Source: Pseudomonadota bacterium
GTDB lineage: Bacteria > Pseudomonadota > Alphaproteobacteria > Reyranellales > Reyranellaceae
Reading direction: 5' to 3'
Assembly (NCBI GenBank): GCA_023436825.1
Contig: JAEZHS010000760.1
Location: 1 to 13,974 of the forward strand
Length of the DNA: 13,974 nucleotides
The position numbers and the translations under genes were made by a program. Below are positions 12,363-13,974 of the stretch, piece after piece (position 1 is the stretch's first letter; the number at the start of each line of letters is the position of its first letter). The notes under the pieces were generated by a model. It had not been told where the DNA came from. It did not search any database and worked only from the letters and a program-made list of their open reading frames with translations.

Positions 12363-13187
12363 GTGCACCTGTCGGACCTATGGCGACTATTGTTGACGCG
12401 CCTTCGTCGGTGGAGAAAAGCGGTGTCAGAATTCATAGCCAGAGCTACCGGCGTTTCGGCCGCAAGTGGATTTGCCTCCGCAGTGGGAGCGGCAACATCT
12501 GAAGCAACCGGAACTGCCGATGGTCGGCTCGTTGTCACTGCTACAGCCAACGTACGGCGGAATCTTTCCACTCGTTTATTAGTTGCTGCCCGGGACGCGG
12601 CTCGCAAGGTGCACGACGTGGAGAGAGAAAACGATGGAAAGCCGATTGGCGATTGGTATGTGGGTATCTCTGCGAATGTGCCGATCGCTGTAGTGATGGC
12701 GGCCGCGTCGATGGAAGCGCTTGCGAATGAAATTATCAAAAATTACCTAGATGATCCAAGTAAGCATCAGATCAGTGACGCTCGACAACAGTTGCTAAAG
12801 GATCTTCTCCAGCGGCGGGTCGGTCAACCGCGAGAGAAGTTTCAGCAGATCGCGCTGATCATTGACCGACGTCTGGATACTGGCTTGCAGCAGTGGAATG
12901 ACGTGCGGCTGCTGCAATCGGTCCGTAGTATGTTCATGCACTTCAAGCCCGTGTGGGATAACGAACCAGTCCCGGATCAGAAGGCGTTCAGTGCCGTTAT
13001 TCAGCGGGTCGGCGCGGTGAGCCGGATCTTTCCCAACGAGTATCCCGACGGCCTGTTTACCTATCGTGTTGCTCGATGGGCGGTCCAAACGGTGCCGGCG
13101 TTCTCAGCACACTTTTCATTGCAGTTAGGCCTAGAAGATACTTTTGGTAGGGGCCAGGACTGGTCATTGCCCGATGCAACAACGTAG
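12363..13187 (+). CDS. HEPN-like domain protein, candidate ribonuclease
   Basis: 274 residues from a GTG at 12363, supported by GAGG five bases upstream; the longer open frame overlaps the lipoprotein gene with Arg-rich nonsense. The N-terminus (LWRLLLTRLRRWRKAVSEFI) is a basic amphipathic helix that could touch the membrane, followed by an Ala/Ser/Thr-rich stretch to about 65. The helical core holds VVMAAASMEALANEIIKNYL at about 110-130 and LLQSVRSMFMHFKPVWDN near 184-200. The motif Arg188-Ser-Met-Phe-Met-His193 fits the R-x4-6-H signature of HEPN domains, many of which are RNases in toxin-antitoxin and phage defence systems (known). The assignment is by motif and helix pattern only. It lies 23 bp behind the lipoprotein gene. 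Confidence 0.6.
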   Translation: MHLSDLWRLLLTRLRRWRKAVSEFIARATGVSAASGFASAVGAATSEATGTADGRLVVTATANVRRNLSTRLLVAARDAARKVHDVERENDGKPIGDWYVGISANVPIAVVMAAASMEALANEIIKNYLDDPSKHQISDARQQLLKDLLQRRVGQPREKFQQIALIIDRRLDTGLQQWNDVRLLQSVRSMFMHFKPVWDNEPVPDQKAFSAVIQRVGAVSRIFPNEYPDGLFTYRVARWAVQTVPAFSAHFSLQLGLEDTFGRGQDWSLPDATT

Positions 13188-13273
13188 GCGGCCCTTTCGT
13201 GGATCGCCGGCAGGGAGTGCGGCAGCTCGACCACTGATCTGCTTAACGCGATGCAGTGGGGCACCCGGGGCGG

Positions 13274-13303
13274 TTGGCGCATGCCCGCCGGTTGGGGCAT
13301 AAT
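13274..13303 (+). promoter_or_regulatory. Possible sigma70-type promoter for the 13369 gene
   Basis: TTGGCG at 13274-13279 and CATAAT at 13298-13303 are 18 bases apart, close to the consensus, and lie 65 bp upstream of the start codon. No other good pair is seen between the HEPN-like gene and this gene. Confidence 0.35.
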
Positions 13304-13368
13304 CGCCAGCGCTCATCGTGAGCACCACGCCGTGAGGCGTCACAGCCCAGTCGATGGAGGGCCGAAAA

Positions 13369-13662
13369 ATGGCCGCCGTAGAACCACGTTCAATTGTTTT
13401 GTGTGATGACTTGAACCTTGCCGAAGGCATGGTGCTTCAGGTCATCGGCTCTGTCGGCATCAGGCCGAACCGCGAGTTCAACCTCAGGGGCAACTGGTCG
13501 ACTGATTCCAAGCCCGGGCGCGCGATCGAATTCCAGGACCATGGCTTTGCTGTCGTGGTAGAGGTTGAACGTAAGCGCTGGCTACTGACACACGATCCCC
13601 GACCGGTGCACCTGGGACCTGAGCGCTGCAGCTACTGGCAAGTCGAGCGCCAGTTGCAGTGA
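13369..13662 (+). CDS. Small protein of unknown function next to the tRNA gene
   Basis: 97 residues from the ATG at 13369, which has GGAGG 8 bases upstream; an ATG at 13354 overlaps that site and is less likely. The sequence has alternating strands: RSIVLCDDLNLAEGMVLQVI, GRAIEFQDHGFAVVVEVERK and RWLLTHDPRPVHLGPERCSY. It looks like a small soluble beta-rich protein, with no signal peptide or known motif. It is the last gene before the tRNA. The 208 bp between it and the tRNA hold no gene or clear terminator that I can support. Confidence 0.6.
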   Translation: MAAVEPRSIVLCDDLNLAEGMVLQVIGSVGIRPNREFNLRGNWSTDSKPGRAIEFQDHGFAVVVEVERKRWLLTHDPRPVHLGPERCSYWQVERQLQ

Positions 13663-13870
13663 CGAAAACAACCCGGCAACCGAGTCTGCCAGCGTTGTGT
13701 CACGCGTTTGCTGTTCTCCTCGCGGCACGCGTTGCCGACCCGGAACGCACCCAAAACGCGCGTGTCAAAAACGTGCCCAATGATCCTGCGTGTTGCTGCG
13801 CCGTTCTGCGCGAACCTGCGCGACGGTGGAAAATCCGCGCGTCGCGAAGTGAGGAATTTCAAACACTTGA

Positions 13871-13947
<77 letters not shown>

Positions 13948-13974
13948 GGCGCGCGGAACATAGCGGAGGGGCCC

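Overview
The window reads as part of a prophage or phage-derived island in a high-GC alphaproteobacterium, probably Hyphomicrobiales or a relative. This is inferred from codon and base composition, the tail gene types, the RRRFLS-type exported protein and the accessory genes. It ends at a tRNA-Arg(CCG) gene whose 3' end faces the island.

Layout from right to left. (a) 13871-13947: tRNA-Arg(CCG), minus strand. (b) 11920-13662: plus-strand accessory genes, namely a small lipoprotein, a HEPN-like protein carrying an R-x4-H motif, and a 97-residue unknown. (c) 10928-11646: a 719-bp element with 18-bp perfect terminal inverted repeats and an 8-bp near-perfect target duplication. It holds only the last 44 codons of an IS1-type transposase plus an intact passenger gene of 153 residues. 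(d) 9547-10678: minus-strand operon of three small genes, the first with a Tat-like signal, behind a hairpin-rich leader. (e) 8853-9476: a plus-strand ribbon-helix-helix regulator, divergent from (f) 5789-8733: a tightly packed minus-strand operon with an AlpA/excisionase-type HTH, a small unknown, a shortened replication-type winged-helix protein, a full-length relative of it, a small protein with a possible HTH, and a coiled-coil protein. (g) 5268-5788: no convincing gene, but a run of strong nested hairpins that looks like a structured RNA or leader. (h) 1-5267: a translationally coupled minus-strand tail operon: DUF6950 protein, tape measure, tandem-repeat protein, Sel1-like protein, second DUF6950 protein lacking the cysteines, and the N-terminal third or so of a J-like tail tip protein running off the left edge.

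The tail genes overlap one another by 1 to 8 bases, so they are probably one late transcript. No terminase, portal, capsid, major tail protein, integrase or lysis gene lies in the window, and the regulatory operon passes directly into the tail module. Either head genes lie elsewhere or were lost, or this is a tail-only or remnant element.

The best candidates for something new are the structured RNA region ahead of the tail operon, the IS1-derived passenger cassette and its gene, and the lipoprotein/HEPN pair whose first ribosome binding site is buried in a perfect hairpin.
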